Part shown: positions 40,201 to 50,147 of the stretch, one piece after another | Numbering within the stretch: the stretch's first letter is position 1 | How the letters are laid out: each line of letters starts with the position of its first letter | NCBI RefSeq assembly: GCF_009907385.1 | Contig: NZ_JAAATR010000036.1 | Location: 1 to 64,000, forward strand | Direction of reading: 5' to 3' | Source of the DNA: Atlantibacter hermannii | GTDB lineage: Bacteria > Pseudomonadota > Gammaproteobacteria > Enterobacterales > Enterobacteriaceae | Length of the DNA: 64,000 bases | Notes under the pieces: generated by a model | Database searches by the model: none | The model's input: only the letters and a program-made list of their open reading frames with translations | Told to the model about the DNA's origin: nothing | Position numbers and translations under genes: made by a program

Positions 40201-40775
40201 TTTCCGGCTGGTTCGAGGCGATTTTAGCCGCGCCGCTTACCGACAGCGGCGCCAGCCTGAATCAACTCGGCGCGAAGGATAAGCTGGTTGAGCTGGAGTT
40301 TTATTTACCCATCGACACCGATCTCGATCCCCGGCGTCTCGACGCAATAATCCGTCGTTACGATCCGCTCTCCGCGCCGTGCCCGCCGCTGGATTTCCGC
40401 CAGGTACGCGGGATGCTAAAAGGCTTTATTGATTTGGTGTTCCGCTGGCAGGGGCGTTATTACCTGCTGGACTATAAATCGAACTGGCTGGGTGAGGGCA
40501 GCGAAGCCTATACCCGCGAGGCGATGGTGCAGGCGATGCAATCCCACCGCTACGATTTGCAGTACCAGCTGTATACCCTGGCGCTACACCGCTACTTACG
40601 CCACCGGCTGCCGGGTTATGCCTACGAGCAGCATTTCGGCGGCGTCATTTACCTGTTCCTGCGCGGTGTGGACCCGAACCAACCGTCAAACGGGATTTTT
40701 ACCACCCGGCCGGATGCCAGGTTAATTGATGAAATGGATGCGCTGTTTGCAGGTCAGGAGCTGGCGACGCAATGA
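37233..40775 (+). CDS. recB: exonuclease V subunit RecB
   Basis: A 1180-residue 3'-5' helicase and nuclease. Walker A ASAGTGKT (about 22-29), [10 protein letters not shown] Walker B, helicase motifs through [14 protein letters not shown], and the C-terminal nuclease with [10 protein letters not shown] (Asp and Lys of the catalytic D-x-K). Starts at the ATGA overlap with ptrA, giving the exact E. coli length; the longer upstream frame is not used. Overlaps recD by 4 bp. Confidence 0.96.
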   Translation: MTDETVQPLDPLRLPLVGERLIEASAGTGKTYTIAALYLRLLLGLGGETAHPRILMPESLLVVTFTEAATEELRGRIRTNIHELRIACLRGHTANPLFQRLLAEIPDLNDAAQALLLAERQMDEASIFTIHGFCQRMLNLNAFESGMPFEQKLIEDESLLRYQACADFWRRHCYPLDKSVARPVSELWQGPHALLQDINSYLQGEAPQLKAPPAEDETIESRHKKIVERLERVKILWRAAADDIGPLIAGSGVDKRSYSSRNLPNWLDKVNAWAGEETQTYALPDALVKFAQSTLDEKTKKGEPPRHALFSEIDALLAEPLSLRDLVLARAIKEIRYTVAMQKRRRGELGFDDMLSRLDEALHQPGGEALAEAIRARYPAAMIDEFQDTDPQQYRIFRRIWHKQPDTALLLIGDPKQAIYAFRGADIFTYMRARGEVSAHYTLDTNWRSAPGMVASVNQLFSQLPQPFMFKEIPFLKVNAAEKNHGLRFELDGQPQSAMRLWLMDGEGAGVSEYQQTMATLCAGQIRDWLDAGAQGKALLCDSDKQQPVQASDITVLVRNRTEAAVIRQALEALNIPSVYLSNRDSVFSTQEALDLLWVLQAILNPELESALRSAIATSMLGLNAAAIDAINQDEEAWDTLVEEFDGYRQIWLARGVMPTIRALMVERRIAENLLATPGGERRLTDLLHLTELLQEASAQLDSEPALLRWLSQHIAEPDANASSQQLRLESDKHLVQIVTVHKSKGLEYPLVWLPFIADYREQKQAFYHDRATFAPVLDLDNGEESLELAEAERLAEDLRLLYVALTRSVWHCSIGIAPLFKGRGGKKGDTSLHQSALGRLIQGGEPQDAAGLRRCLEALCGDDITLEIAAEPDAQPWQPPQPPALQLDAREPQREVKDSWRVTSYSALQQHGGSAAQLLLPRLDIDAAGNRVETVSPDMTPHTFPRGASPGTFLHGLFENLDFTAQLDPAWLAEQLQLGGFDGDWAGVFSGWFEAILAAPLTDSGASLNQLGAKDKLVELEFYLPIDTDLDPRRLDAIIRRYDPLSAPCPPLDFRQVRGMLKGFIDLVFRWQGRYYLLDYKSNWLGEGSEAYTREAMVQAMQSHRYDLQYQLYTLALHRYLRHRLPGYAYEQHFGGVIYLFLRGVDPNQPSNGIFTTRPDARLIDEMDALFAGQELATQ

Positions 40776-42601
40776 AAATGGATAAATTACTCCACCAGGC
40801 CCAACAGCTGAAATTGCTGCGTCCACTGGACGTACAGTTCGCGTTTATGGTGGCTTCCACAGAGCAGCCAGCGGTGATGCTGGCTGCGGCATTAGTCAGC
40901 CGCGACGCGGGCGAAGGGCACGTTTGCATGCCGCTGAGCCGGTTAAATCCCGACGACGCAGCAGGTTTACGGCGCGACCCGCTCTGGCAGACGCTGTTCG
41001 AGGCGGCGGGCAATCCGGGCGACTGGCGCGGCCTGCTGCTAGGCAGCCATGCGGTCAGTGAAGGTGAAGAGCCAACGCCGCTTAAACTGGTGGGTGAGTG
41101 TCTCTATTTGCATCGCATGTGGCGGCATGAAAAAGCCGTTGCGGCGTTCTTCCGCGAGCATAACCGGGTGATGAGGGTAGACGGCTCGCGGGTTTCGGAA
41201 ATATTAAACGGGTTATTTGCTTCCCCGGAAGCCATTGACTGGCAGAAAGTTGCCGCTGCGGTGGCGTTGACCCGCCGAATATCGGTGATTTCCGGCGGGC
41301 CGGGAACCGGGAAAACCACCACTGTAGCGAAGCTGCTGGCCGCGCTGGTTCAACTCAATGAAGTGCCGCCGCGCATCAAACTGGCGGCCCCCACCGGGAA
41401 AGCCGCGGCGCGCCTGACAGAATCTTTAGGCTCCGCGCTGGCGAGTTTACCGCTCAGCGACGCGCAAAAAGCGGCGTTTCCCGACGATGCCAGCACTCTG
41501 CACCGTCTGCTCGGCGTCACGCCGGGCCGTCAGCGGGCGCGCCATCATGAATCTAATCCGCTGCATCTGGATGTGCTGGTGGTGGATGAAGCCTCGATGA
41601 TCGACCTGCCGATGATGGCGCGGTTAATCGCCGCGCTGCCGCCCCATGCGCGGGTGATTTTCCTGGGCGATCGCGATCAGCTGGCCTCGGTAGAGGCGGG
41701 CGCGGTGCTGGGCGATATCTGCCACTACGCTCATGACGCCTATACGCCGGAACGCGCTGCCGAGCTGAGTCAGTTAACAGGCTGTTCGGTCCCGCATTCC
41801 CGCTCCACGGCCGCCAGCGAATTGCGCGACGCGCTGTGCCTGCTGCGGACCAGCTACCGCTTCGACAGTTCCTCCGGGATTGGGCAACTGGCGCAGGCAG
41901 TGAACTGTAGCGACCATCACGGCGTGAATCAGGCTTTTGCCAACGGTTTTACCGACATTTGCCAGAAGCCGCTCAACGGCGGCGAAGATTATGTGGCGAT
42001 GATTGAGGAAGCGATTGCCGGTTACGATCGCTATCTGAAGCAGGTGAATGCGCAGGCCGAACCGGCGGATATTCTGCGCGAGTTCGGCGAGTTCCAACTG
42101 CTGTGTGCGTTGCGTGAAGGGCCCTATGGCGTCAGCGGGCTTAACGAGCAACTGGAGCAGGCGTTAATCCGCAAGCGTAAAATCACGCGGTCGGCGCATG
42201 CTAAATGGTATGAAGGCAGGCCGGTGATGATATCCCGCAACGACAGCGCACTTGGGTTGTTTAACGGCGATATCGGCGTGGCGCTCAACCGGGGGCAGGG
42301 GCTGCGGGTCTGGTTCCCGCTGCCGGACGGGACGATTAAATCGGTGTCGCCCAGCCGCATGCCGGATCACGACACGGCCTGGGCCATGACGGTGCATAAA
42401 TCCCAGGGGTCGGAGTTCAAACACGCGGCGCTGATTTTACCTAATCAATACGCGCCGGTGCTGACGCGCGAGCTGGTTTATACCGCCATTACCCGCGCCC
42501 GTGCAAAGCTATCGTTGTACGGCGATGAACGGGTGCTGCGGCAGGCCGTTACCGCCCGCACCGAACGGCGCAGCGGGCTGCTGACGCATTTCTCGCAATA
42601 G
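40772..42601 (+). CDS. recD: exonuclease V subunit RecD
   Basis: A 609-residue 5'-3' helicase. Walker [11 protein letters not shown] near 171-180, [12 protein letters not shown] Walker B and the [11 protein letters not shown] motif VI region are present. It starts at ATGA with recB and ends convergent to argA one base apart. Confidence 0.96.
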   Translation: MKMDKLLHQAQQLKLLRPLDVQFAFMVASTEQPAVMLAAALVSRDAGEGHVCMPLSRLNPDDAAGLRRDPLWQTLFEAAGNPGDWRGLLLGSHAVSEGEEPTPLKLVGECLYLHRMWRHEKAVAAFFREHNRVMRVDGSRVSEILNGLFASPEAIDWQKVAAAVALTRRISVISGGPGTGKTTTVAKLLAALVQLNEVPPRIKLAAPTGKAAARLTESLGSALASLPLSDAQKAAFPDDASTLHRLLGVTPGRQRARHHESNPLHLDVLVVDEASMIDLPMMARLIAALPPHARVIFLGDRDQLASVEAGAVLGDICHYAHDAYTPERAAELSQLTGCSVPHSRSTAASELRDALCLLRTSYRFDSSSGIGQLAQAVNCSDHHGVNQAFANGFTDICQKPLNGGEDYVAMIEEAIAGYDRYLKQVNAQAEPADILREFGEFQLLCALREGPYGVSGLNEQLEQALIRKRKITRSAHAKWYEGRPVMISRNDSALGLFNGDIGVALNRGQGLRVWFPLPDGTIKSVSPSRMPDHDTAWAMTVHKSQGSEFKHAALILPNQYAPVLTRELVYTAITRARAKLSLYGDERVLRQAVTARTERRSGLLTHFSQ

Positions 42602-42602
42602 C

Positions 42603-43934
42603 TTATGTCAGGTCCGCCATCAGCACTTTTGAACGGCGCTGGTAGTTGTACATCTCTTTTTTGCTTTCCGGCAGCGAATCAATATCTACCGGCGTAAAGC
42701 CGCGCTCCTGGAACCAGTGGATGCTGCGCGTGGTGAGCACGAACAGTTTGCTCAGCCCGATCTGTTTCGCCTGGCTGGCGATGCGCTCCAGCAGCACTTC
42801 ACCGCGCGACGAACTCCGGTAATCAGGATGCACCGCCACGCAGGCCATTTCGCCGATTTTCTCTTCCGGGAACGGGTAGAGCGCCGCGCAGGCGATGGTC
42901 AGGTTATCGCGCTGGATAATGGTGAACTTGTCGATCTCCATCTCCAGCTGTTCGCGTGAACGGCGCACCAGGATGCCCTGCTGCTCCAGCGGGCGGATGA
43001 GTTCAAGAATGCCGCCGATGTCGTTGATGGTGGCGCGACGTATTTGTTCAGCGCTTTCCATAACAATTTGCGTGCCGATGCCATCGCGGGAAAACAGCTC
43101 CTGCAACAGCGCGCCGTCTTCCTGATAACTAATCAGGTGGCTTCGCCGCACGCCGCTGCGGCAGGCTTTTACCGCGCCGCGCAGGAAACGCACCGTGCCG
43201 GAATGGTAATCGCCTGCGGCTTCCAGCTCATCGATCCTTGCCTGGGCGTCGTTGGGGAACAGTTCGGAAATGATGTTCCCTTCGCTGTCGGTCACGCCCT
43301 GGGATGAGCAAAAGCCGATCATTTTTTCCGCTTTTAATTTGCTGGCAAGCTGCGTCGCGATTTCTTCTGAGGTGAGGTTAAAACTTTCACCGGTCACGGA
43401 GACGGCAACCGGTCCCATCAGGACAATCGCGCCGTTGTCTAACTGACGGTTGATCGCCTCATCATCGATACGGCGAATACGTCCGCTGTGACAGTAATCC
43501 ACGCCGTCATCCACGCCCAACGGCTGGGAGATAATAAAATTACCGCTGACGACGTTGATATGCGCGCCCTGAAGCGGCGTATTGCTGAGGCTCATTGAGA
43601 GGCGCGCAGTGATATCGAGCTGTAACAGCCCGGCAGCTTGCTTAACCAGCTCCAGCGTTTTGGCGTCGGTGACTCGGGTATGCTTGTGGTATACCGGCTC
43701 GCAATGGTGCGCAGCCAGGTTGGCATCGATTTGCGGGCGTGCGCCGTACACCACCACCAGACGGATGCCCAGACTGTGCAGCAGCCCTATGTCATTAACG
43801 ATGCTGGAGAAATTCTCATGCTCAATGGCTTCGCCGCCCAGCATGATGACAAACGTTTTACCCCGGTGGGTATTAATATAAGGGACAGAATGACGAAAAC
43901 CCTCGACCAACTCGGTTCTACGTTCCTTCACCAC
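42603..43934 (-). CDS. argA: N-acetylglutamate synthase
   Basis: A 443-residue first enzyme of arginine synthesis, with an N-terminal amino-acid-kinase domain (arginine feedback site, about 1-290) and a C-terminal GNAT domain ([14 protein letters not shown] onwards; acetyl-CoA loop [10 protein letters not shown]). GTG start as in E. coli. Two tandem ARG boxes immediately upstream indicate ArgR repression. Confidence 0.96.
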   Translation of the reverse strand: MVKERRTELVEGFRHSVPYINTHRGKTFVIMLGGEAIEHENFSSIVNDIGLLHSLGIRLVVVYGARPQIDANLAAHHCEPVYHKHTRVTDAKTLELVKQAAGLLQLDITARLSMSLSNTPLQGAHINVVSGNFIISQPLGVDDGVDYCHSGRIRRIDDEAINRQLDNGAIVLMGPVAVSVTGESFNLTSEEIATQLASKLKAEKMIGFCSSQGVTDSEGNIISELFPNDAQARIDELEAAGDYHSGTVRFLRGAVKACRSGVRRSHLISYQEDGALLQELFSRDGIGTQIVMESAEQIRRATINDIGGILELIRPLEQQGILVRRSREQLEMEIDKFTIIQRDNLTIACAALYPFPEEKIGEMACVAVHPDYRSSSRGEVLLERIASQAKQIGLSKLFVLTTRSIHWFQERGFTPVDIDSLPESKKEMYNYQRRSKVLMADLT

Positions 43935-43947
43935 GGCAAACCCTCTC

Positions 43948-43986
43948 AGTGCATTATTATTCGAAAATAGTGTATTTTTATTCTTT
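43948..43986 (-). promoter_or_regulatory. tandem ARG boxes (ArgR operator)
   Basis: Two 18-bp boxes, AGTGCATTATTATTCGAA (43948-43965) and AGTGTATTTTTATTCTTT (43969-43986), are separated by 3 bp, the spacing of E. coli ARG box pairs. Each keeps the TGNAT-N4-ATTCN core. Confidence 0.75.
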
Positions 43987-44166
43987 TATTGACCTGGGCG
44001 CAAGCGGCTTTTTTATCCAGCGACTCTCAACGTTATTCTTAAACATTTTACGCCCTCACAATGTTTACCCTTTTATAGATGACAGGCCGGACGCCATTCG
44101 CTAAAGTTTTTGGTCCAGATTTTAAGTTGTTATGCCAGTGACAGATTGTTAGTGCTCGGGAGAGGC

Positions 44167-45429
44167 ATGTCGGATTCCAGTAAATTATTTAGTCGCCGCC
44201 AGTTAATCAAAGGGGCAGGCGCGATGTGGTTATTAAGCGTAAGCCAACCAGGCTTTGCCGCGAGCAGCCAGGTGATCGCTGTTCGCGTGTGGCCCGCTTC
44301 CTCATATACCCGCGTCACGGTGGAATCTAACCGGCAAATTAAATACCGCCAGTTTGCGTTGAGCAATCCGTCGCGCGTGGTGGTGGATCTCGAAGGCGTT
44401 AGCCTGAACTCGGTGCTCAAAGGCGTAGGCAATCAGATCCGTGCCGACGACCCTTATATACAGTCAGCGCGCGTCGGTCAGTTCGATCCTAAAACCGTGC
44501 GTATGGTTTTCGAACTCAAACAGAACGTCACGCCGCATCTGTTTGCGCTGGCGCCGGTGGCTGAATTTAAAGAGCGACTGGTCATGGATCTGTATCCGGT
44601 CAATTCCAACAGCGAGCAGGATCCGCTGCTGGCATTGCTGGAAGATTACAACAATGGCGAGCTGGACAAGAACGTGCCGCCAGCCGGAACCAGCAACACC
44701 GGGCCGCAACCCGGTAAAGCCGGGCGCGACAGACCGATCGTGATTATGCTCGATCCCGGCCATGGCGGTGAGGATCCTGGCGCCATCGGGAAATATAAAA
44801 CCCGGGAAAAGGACGTCGTGTTGCAGATCGCCCGTCGTCTGCGCGCGCTCATTGAGAGAGAGCCTAATATGAAGGCTTACATGACGCGCAACGAAGACGT
44901 GTTTATCCCGCTGAAGGTGCGCGTCGCGAAGGCGCAAAAGCAGCGCGCCGACCTGTTTATCTCCATTCACGCCGATGCGTTTACCAGCCGCGCGGCGCAC
45001 GGCTCCTCAGTGTTTGCGCTATCGACCAAAGGCGCCACCAGTACCGCCGCGCGTTATCTTGCGCAAACCCAGAACGCCGCTGACCTGGTGGGTGGGGTAA
45101 GCAAAAGCGGCGACCGCTATCTCGATCACACTATGTTCGATATGGTGCAATCCCTGACGATTTCCGACAGCCTGAAGTTTGGCAAAGAAGTGCTGAACCG
45201 CATGGGAAAGGTGAACCGACTGCATAAGAACCGGGTCGATCAGGCCGGATTTGCGGTGTTAAAAGCGCCGGATATCCCCTCGATTCTGGTGGAAACGGCG
45301 TTCATCAGTAACATCGAAGAAGAGCGTAAACTGAAGACCGCAGCCTTTCAGCAGGAAGTGGCGGAGTCGATTCTGGCGGGAATTAAAGCCTACTTTACCA
45401 GTGAGGCGACGCTGGCGCGACGCGGTTAA
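44167..45429 (+). CDS. amiC: N-acetylmuramoyl-L-alanine amidase AmiC
   Basis: A 420-residue periplasmic amidase that splits septal peptidoglycan. A twin-arginine signal ([10 protein letters not shown] at 9-18) sends it through Tat. An AMIN domain (about 35-140) targets it to the septum; a linker is followed by the Amidase_3 domain with zinc ligands in [11 protein letters not shown] and FISIHADA and the catalytic Glu in [13 protein letters not shown] 44167 with GGGAGAGG upstream gives a proper Tat leader; the upstream frame is not used. It is the left edge of the accessory PTS block. Confidence 0.95.
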   Translation: MSDSSKLFSRRQLIKGAGAMWLLSVSQPGFAASSQVIAVRVWPASSYTRVTVESNRQIKYRQFALSNPSRVVVDLEGVSLNSVLKGVGNQIRADDPYIQSARVGQFDPKTVRMVFELKQNVTPHLFALAPVAEFKERLVMDLYPVNSNSEQDPLLALLEDYNNGELDKNVPPAGTSNTGPQPGKAGRDRPIVIMLDPGHGGEDPGAIGKYKTREKDVVLQIARRLRALIEREPNMKAYMTRNEDVFIPLKVRVAKAQKQRADLFISIHADAFTSRAAHGSSVFALSTKGATSTAARYLAQTQNAADLVGGVSKSGDRYLDHTMFDMVQSLTISDSLKFGKEVLNRMGKVNRLHKNRVDQAGFAVLKAPDIPSILVETAFISNIEEERKLKTAAFQQEVAESILAGIKAYFTSEATLARRG

Positions 45430-45434
45430 GCCCT

Positions 45435-45470
45435 AATACCGCAGCGCTTGCGCTGCGGTATTTGATTTTT
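45435..45470 (+). terminator. intrinsic terminator after amiC
   Basis: AATACCGCAGCGC and GCGCTGCGGTATT form a 13-bp stem with a 2-nt loop, followed by TGATTTTT. Confidence 0.8.
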
Positions 45471-45769
45471 CACACGTCAGAAATGAAAAAACACGCCTTG
45501 TTATTGAACCAGCTTCAATCGGGTTGCCCGTGAGGATGGAAGAACAACCTCGTTATTCTGCCTGCAATAAATCCTGACCATTTATTCTGTATCAGACAGT
45601 GAGTGACAAGCACATTAATAAAATATATTTAAAATGCAGAAATATTCACTGTGTTAATTTATATTATTAATTTGTGACTTATATCCTGATCTTGCAAATA
45701 ACCATCCAAAAATGACGAGCATCTCTGTTATTCAGGCTGATTTTGTGTAGGGTATAACCATGAGTTATT
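45471..45769 (+). promoter_or_regulatory. AT-rich promoter region of the PTS operon
   Basis: No gene. A TATAAC -10 candidate lies at 45753-45758, placing transcription start near 45765, just before the RNA antiterminator target. A degenerate CRP-like half-site (TGTGA) is at 45673-45677. The AT-content marks the entry into the accessory block. Confidence 0.4.
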
Positions 45770-45799
45770 CATCTTGTCACTGTTAAATCAGGCAAGACA
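45770..45799 (+). promoter_or_regulatory. ribonucleic antiterminator (RAT) of LicT/BglG type
   Basis: The segment CATCTTGTCACTG...CAGGCAAGACA fits the RAT layout of the BglG/LicT family (GGATTGTTACTG-loop-GCAGGCAAAACC), including the paired CTG/CAG and the bulged GGCAAGAC/ATCTTGTC strands. Its 3' eight bases are also the first bases of the terminator stem at 45792, so the two structures exclude each other. Confidence 0.75.
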
Positions 45800-45845
45800 A
45801 CGTTTAAAGTCTCTATTGCTTTAAATGTTGTCTTGCTTTTTTTTT
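45792..45845 (+). terminator. conditional terminator (attenuator) before the antiterminator gene
   Basis: GCAAGACAACGTTTAAAG (45792-45809) pairs with CTTTAAATGTTGTCTTGC (45819-45836), one mismatch in 18 bp, followed by nine Ts. It ends 11 bp before the start codon of the antiterminator gene. Overlap with the RAT makes it the classical target of transcription antitermination. Confidence 0.88.
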
Positions 45846-45856
45846 GGAGCCATGAA

Positions 45857-46681
45857 ATGATCATCGAGAAAGTCATGAACAATAACTGTGTACTTGCATC
45901 GGTGAACGGTCAGGAGGTCATCATTTCTGGTCCGGGCGTGGGTTACAATAAGAAATCCGGAATGCAGGTTCCTGCGCATCCCGCTAACAAGACTTTTTAT
46001 GTCAGGAACGATGAGAAAGACAGCTTATATAAACTGATCGAGCGGGTTAATATTGATTATGTTTTTGTGTCTGAAAAAATCGTCCGATATGCCGAGATGA
46101 ACCTCGACAAAAAACTTAATCCCGCTCTGCTGCTGATTCTGGCTGACCATATCTCTAATGCCATCTCTCGCGTTACGGCAGGAATACAAATCAATAACAT
46201 ATTTCTTGATGAAATCAGGACGTTGTACAAGGCGGAATACGCGATCAGTCGCGATGCTTTAACGATTATTCATCAGCAGTTTGCTATTCAGTTACCGGAC
46301 GATGAAATTGGCTTTATCGCGCTGCATATTTTAAATAACTATGAAAACACATCAGACTATGAGTCAGTCAGGATTATCGAATTATCACAAAAAATTACGG
46401 ATATTATTGAAAATAGTTATGGCAGAAAAGCCGACAGAAACACCTTTAATTACTCACGTTTTATGATGCATCTTAAATATTTCGCCTGCCGGGTACTATC
46501 TAATGAAACACTCAGGGATAAAGATATTGGTGATATTTATGAACAATTCCTTGAGAAGGATTTAACGCTGCAGCGGACCATCAGGAAAATAGAAGAGTAT
46601 TTAAATGGAACTTTTAGCTACGAACTGGCAATGGAGGAGAAACTGTATCTTTCCATTCGCATCAGGATATTAATGGACTGA
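45857..46681 (+). CDS. BglG/LicT-family transcription antiterminator
   Basis: A 274-residue protein: RNA-binding CAT domain (1-55, MIIEKVMNNN...GPGVGYNKKSG), PRD1 with His98 (LADHIS) and His157 (ALHILNN), and PRD2 with His205 (MMHLKYF). The fourth usual phospho-histidine of PRD2 is replaced: the terminal strand reads SIRIRI with Arg268. The family binds RAT RNA when the cognate sugar is present and is inactivated by its own EII. ATG 45857 follows GGAG with 7 nt; a TTG frame upstream runs through the terminator and is not used. First gene of the accessory operon; composition is AT-rich compared with amiC. Confidence 0.9.
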   Translation: MIIEKVMNNNCVLASVNGQEVIISGPGVGYNKKSGMQVPAHPANKTFYVRNDEKDSLYKLIERVNIDYVFVSEKIVRYAEMNLDKKLNPALLLILADHISNAISRVTAGIQINNIFLDEIRTLYKAEYAISRDALTIIHQQFAIQLPDDEIGFIALHILNNYENTSDYESVRIIELSQKITDIIENSYGRKADRNTFNYSRFMMHLKYFACRVLSNETLRDKDIGDIYEQFLEKDLTLQRTIRKIEEYLNGTFSYELAMEEKLYLSIRIRILMD

Positions 46682-46712
46682 CGATATTCCACATTATCAT
46701 GAGATAATTAAT

Positions 46713-48299
46713 ATGAAACAGAAAAGAGCCTGGAGTTTTTTTCAGAGTCTGGGTAAGGCGTTTATGTATCCCATCGCTCTGTTAAGCGTATGCGGTATGA
46801 TGTTAGGACTGGGCAGTGGCCTGGCCAGTGACGAAATGGCGAAAATCATTCCGCTGTTAGGTTTCCCTGCCATTAAATCCTTTCTGGATTTTGTCGTCAC
46901 TCTGGGACTGTTTGCCTTTATCAACTTGCCCGTTTTATTTGCAATTGCTATTCCGCTTGGCCTGTTAAAAGAAAAAGAGGATAAAGCCTACGGTGCATTC
47001 TCCGGTTTGATTGGCTTTATGGCGATGCATCTGGGAACGAACTTTTATCTTAAAAACCACAATCTGCTGGTCGCTGCGGATCAAATGTCCACGCACGGGC
47101 AGACTGTTATTCTGGGGATTCAGTCCTATAACACCAGTGTATTAGGTGGGATTGTCGCGGGTCTTATCGTCTCTACGCTGTACAGGCGGATCGTCAATCT
47201 GCGCATTCCGGAGTCACTGGGTTTCTACAGCGGTCCACGCCTTGTCCCTCTCGTCACGCTGATTATTATGAGCGTGTTTGGCCTGCTCATTCCCTTTGTG
47301 TGGCCGCCGTTCTTCAACCTTTTCATGCTCATTGGCCGCTGGATCTCCACCTCAGGTCCGGTGGGTTATTTTTTCTATGCTGTCGCTGAGCGGGTGACGA
47401 TCCCTTTCGGGCTGAATCACCTGGTTACTTCTGTGTTCAGGTTTACCCCCATCGGCGGCTCGGCGGTCATCGGCGGCGAAGAATATTACGGCACGCTTAA
47501 CATGTTTATGGCCTATGTCAAAGAGAACGCCGTCATTCCTTTAGATCTGGCAGGTAAGATGGAACAGGGCAAGCTGATGATCCAGTATGGTCTTGCAGGT
47601 GCGGCTCTCGCCATGTACCGGACCGCTCAGGTACAAAATCGTAAAGCCATCAAAGCGCTTCTTATCTCTGGCGTACTGACTGTGATTATTGGCGGCGTCA
47701 GCGAACCGATTGAATTTCTGTTTCTGTTCGTCAGCCCGGTTTTATTCGCTTTCCATGCCTTCATGAACGGATTCGCCAATATGTTTCTGCCTTATCTGGG
47801 TGTGAAAATGGGGTTCACAGGCGATCTAATCCAGTTTATGAGTTTTGGCGTCTTGCGCGGAACAAGAACGGGATGGCCGATTGCCGTCTGCGTGGAAGTT
47901 GCCTACTTCTTCATTTATTACCTGGTATTTCGCTGGGCCATTCTGAAATACAACCTGATGACGGTGGGTAGGGAAGAAGGCGACAGTATTCCAGTAACGT
48001 CAGGAACTGACGTGAAAATCAGCGCCGTTACGCCAGCATTGAATATAAAGAGTGACTTAACTACCGCTGAGTTGATGGTTAAAGCGCTGGGCGGGAAAGA
48101 GAATATTAAATCGCTGGATAACTGCGTCACCCGCCTGAGACTGACCGTGGGCGAAATGGATCTGATTGATGAAGCCTCAATTAAAAAACAGGGCGGCATC
48201 GCCATTGTCAAACTCGATAAAAACACCCTTCAGGTCATTATTGGCACCAAAGTCATCGCCCTGCGTAAAGAAATGGACAAATACATGGAGCTATGTTGA
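46713..48299 (+). CDS. PTS permease EIICB, glucose/maltose family
   Basis: A 528-residue inner-membrane sugar phosphotransferase. The EIIC part (about 1-410) has ten hydrophobic segments and the glucose-superfamily signature GGVSEPIEFLFLFVSP. The C-terminal EIIB domain (about 445-528) carries the phosphocysteine Cys471 in SLDNCVTRLRL. There is no EIIA, so it should borrow the glucose EIIA (Crr). MalX, paired with MalY in E. coli, is the nearest familiar relative by architecture. The imported sugar is unknown. Its stop overlaps the next start (TGATG). Confidence 0.9.
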   Translation: MKQKRAWSFFQSLGKAFMYPIALLSVCGMMLGLGSGLASDEMAKIIPLLGFPAIKSFLDFVVTLGLFAFINLPVLFAIAIPLGLLKEKEDKAYGAFSGLIGFMAMHLGTNFYLKNHNLLVAADQMSTHGQTVILGIQSYNTSVLGGIVAGLIVSTLYRRIVNLRIPESLGFYSGPRLVPLVTLIIMSVFGLLIPFVWPPFFNLFMLIGRWISTSGPVGYFFYAVAERVTIPFGLNHLVTSVFRFTPIGGSAVIGGEEYYGTLNMFMAYVKENAVIPLDLAGKMEQGKLMIQYGLAGAALAMYRTAQVQNRKAIKALLISGVLTVIIGGVSEPIEFLFLFVSPVLFAFHAFMNGFANMFLPYLGVKMGFTGDLIQFMSFGVLRGTRTGWPIAVCVEVAYFFIYYLVFRWAILKYNLMTVGREEGDSIPVTSGTDVKISAVTPALNIKSDLTTAELMVKALGGKENIKSLDNCVTRLRLTVGEMDLIDEASIKKQGGIAIVKLDKNTLQVIIGTKVIALRKEMDKYMELC

Positions 48300-49483
48300 T
48301 GGACAGGTTTAATGCGCCTCTTTCTCGAAAAGGCACTTACTGCACGCAGTGGGATTTCTGCGAAGACAGGTTCGGTGTTAAAGGCATCATTCCCTTTTCA
48401 ATATCAGATATGGATTTGCCAATACCGGAAGCTATCACAACGGCATTACATAAACGACTTGAGCATCCTGTTCTGGGCTATAGCCGCTGGCAGCACCCTG
48501 AATATCTGGATGCGATATGCCATTGGTACAGCAAGGAATATCACACAGATATTGACACTGGCTGGGTGACTTATAGTCCCAGCGTCATGTATTCCATCGC
48601 CAGAGCGCTGGAATTATTAACCATGGGTGGAGACGGCATTCTGATTTTTACCCCGGCCTATAATGCCTTCTTTGATGTTATTAAATATTCGGGCCGCAGG
48701 TTACTCACCTCCACCCTGATCAGAGATGCCGGGGGACGATATACCATCGACTGGCCTGATTTCGACGCCAAAGTCAGGGATGCCCGGATAGTTTTGGTCT
48801 GCAATCCGCACAATCCTACGGGTAACGTGTGGTCTGAGGATGAACTTAGCCGGATCGCTGAGCGCTGTGCGGTACATGGCAATTGGTTGCTGTCCGATGA
48901 GATCCACAGCGATTTTGTCTTTAACGGTCGTTTTACTTCCATGCTTAAATTACGGTATGGAAAAACAATCATATTTAACTCGATATCCAAAACGTTCAAC
49001 GTACCGGCGCTGACGGGATCGTATCTCATCACCCCTGATAGCGATTTTAACAACAGGTTCAGAACAATAACGCGCTACCGGGATTTTGTTAATTCACCGT
49101 CGATACTCAACGTTATTGCCATCATCGTTGCTTACAACGAATGTAATGTCTGGTTAGCAAAATTAAAGGCGCATCTGAAATCAAATATTGAATTCACCCG
49201 GCGCTTTATCAAACAAAATATGCCCTCTCTGAATTTGGGTAATACAGAAGGGTGTTATTTCGCGTGGATAGACTGCGCCGGTATCGGTTATCCCTTTGAC
49301 GAATTTTATGCAGCGTTAATTCATGAAGGCAAGGTCGGCATAATGGCAGGCAATGTATATGGGCCGGGAGGCGAGAACTTTCTGCGCCTGAATCTGGCCT
49401 GCAGCCTGGAAAAACTGACTCTGGGTCTGAACCGAATCGCCTTTGTTATCAATAAAATGAATCAGGAAAAATGTGATGAATAA
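48299..49483 (+). CDS. MalY/PatB-type PLP C-S lyase or aminotransferase
   Basis: A 394-residue fold-type I PLP enzyme. PLP-binding residues: Asp200 in SDEIHSDF, Lys231 in NSISKTFN, and CNPHNPTG for the cofactor ring. MalY and PatB relatives cleave cystathionine and other beta C-S bonds; MalY also modulates the maltose regulon. ATG 48299 (GGAG 8 nt upstream, overlapping the permease stop) is preferred over ATG 48293. Being coupled to a PTS permease suggests the imported compound or its product has an aminoacyl or thioether part, but that is inference. Confidence 0.85.
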   Translation: MDRFNAPLSRKGTYCTQWDFCEDRFGVKGIIPFSISDMDLPIPEAITTALHKRLEHPVLGYSRWQHPEYLDAICHWYSKEYHTDIDTGWVTYSPSVMYSIARALELLTMGGDGILIFTPAYNAFFDVIKYSGRRLLTSTLIRDAGGRYTIDWPDFDAKVRDARIVLVCNPHNPTGNVWSEDELSRIAERCAVHGNWLLSDEIHSDFVFNGRFTSMLKLRYGKTIIFNSISKTFNVPALTGSYLITPDSDFNNRFRTITRYRDFVNSPSILNVIAIIVAYNECNVWLAKLKAHLKSNIEFTRRFIKQNMPSLNLGNTEGCYFAWIDCAGIGYPFDEFYAALIHEGKVGIMAGNVYGPGGENFLRLNLACSLEKLTLGLNRIAFVINKMNQEKCDE

Positions 49484-50081
49484 TGACGAAATTGTTTCCC
49501 TCATTAAACACTTTATGCGTAATGAACAAAGCGCGGTTGAAGAGATTATCAATTCTCCTCTTAGCGAGACGGCGAATCTGATAAAAGTATTGCAATCCTG
49601 TCAGGGAAAGGTCGTATTCATCGGCGTAGGAAAATCAGGCATTATTGCCAAAAAACTCGCGGCTACCTTTGCCAGCACCGGCACCCCGTCATTTTTTATT
49701 CACGGCACAGAAGCCCTGCACGGCGACCTTGGCATGGTAGCCAGAGACGATGTGGTGATTCTGATATCCAACAGCGGTGAGACGGCAGAAATTCTGGCCA
49801 CGCTGCCTAGCCTGAAAAAAATGGGTAATTTTCTGGTGGCGTTCAGCCGTAGCCACCGTTCCTCACTGGCAACCCGTTGCGATTTATCCATTGAAATCCC
49901 GGTTAAAAACGAAGCAGATACGCTGGGCCTCGCCCCGTCCTGCTCTTCTACGGCTGTACTGGTCGTGGGGGATGCGGTCGCGCTTGCCCTGTCAGAACTG
50001 AAGCAGTTTACCCAGGCCGATTTTGGCTTATTTCATCCAGGAGGTGCGCTCGGCATAAAAGCAAATTCATCACATTCGTAA
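49476..50081 (+). CDS. SIS-only sugar-phosphate isomerase, KdsD/GutQ/KpsF-like
   Basis: A 201-residue phosphosugar isomerase domain. It keeps the arabinose-5-phosphate isomerase set: Lys53 (GVGKSG), His82 (ALHGDLG), Glu102 (SNSGETAE) and His187 (FHPGGALG). It lacks the tandem CBS domains that follow in KdsD, GutQ and KpsF, stopping right after GGALGIK. A single-domain enzyme of this kind, c3406 in uropathogenic E. coli CFT073, has been reported as an active arabinose-5-phosphate isomerase (recalled). ATG 49476 is chosen; the frame has a GTG one codon earlier. It overlaps the previous gene by 8 bp. Confidence 0.88.
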   Translation: MNNDEIVSLIKHFMRNEQSAVEEIINSPLSETANLIKVLQSCQGKVVFIGVGKSGIIAKKLAATFASTGTPSFFIHGTEALHGDLGMVARDDVVILISNSGETAEILATLPSLKKMGNFLVAFSRSHRSSLATRCDLSIEIPVKNEADTLGLAPSCSSTAVLVVGDAVALALSELKQFTQADFGLFHPGGALGIKANSSHS

Positions 50082-50147
50082 TTTATTACTGTAACCGGTC
50101 GACGCCATCATCAGTCTGGTGGCGTATTCTTTCAGGGAGCATCAGGC

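Noticed and set aside
45833-45856. TTG start giving eight extra residues on the antiterminator
   Set aside because: It would begin inside the terminator stem; ATG 45857 has a proper GGAG site.
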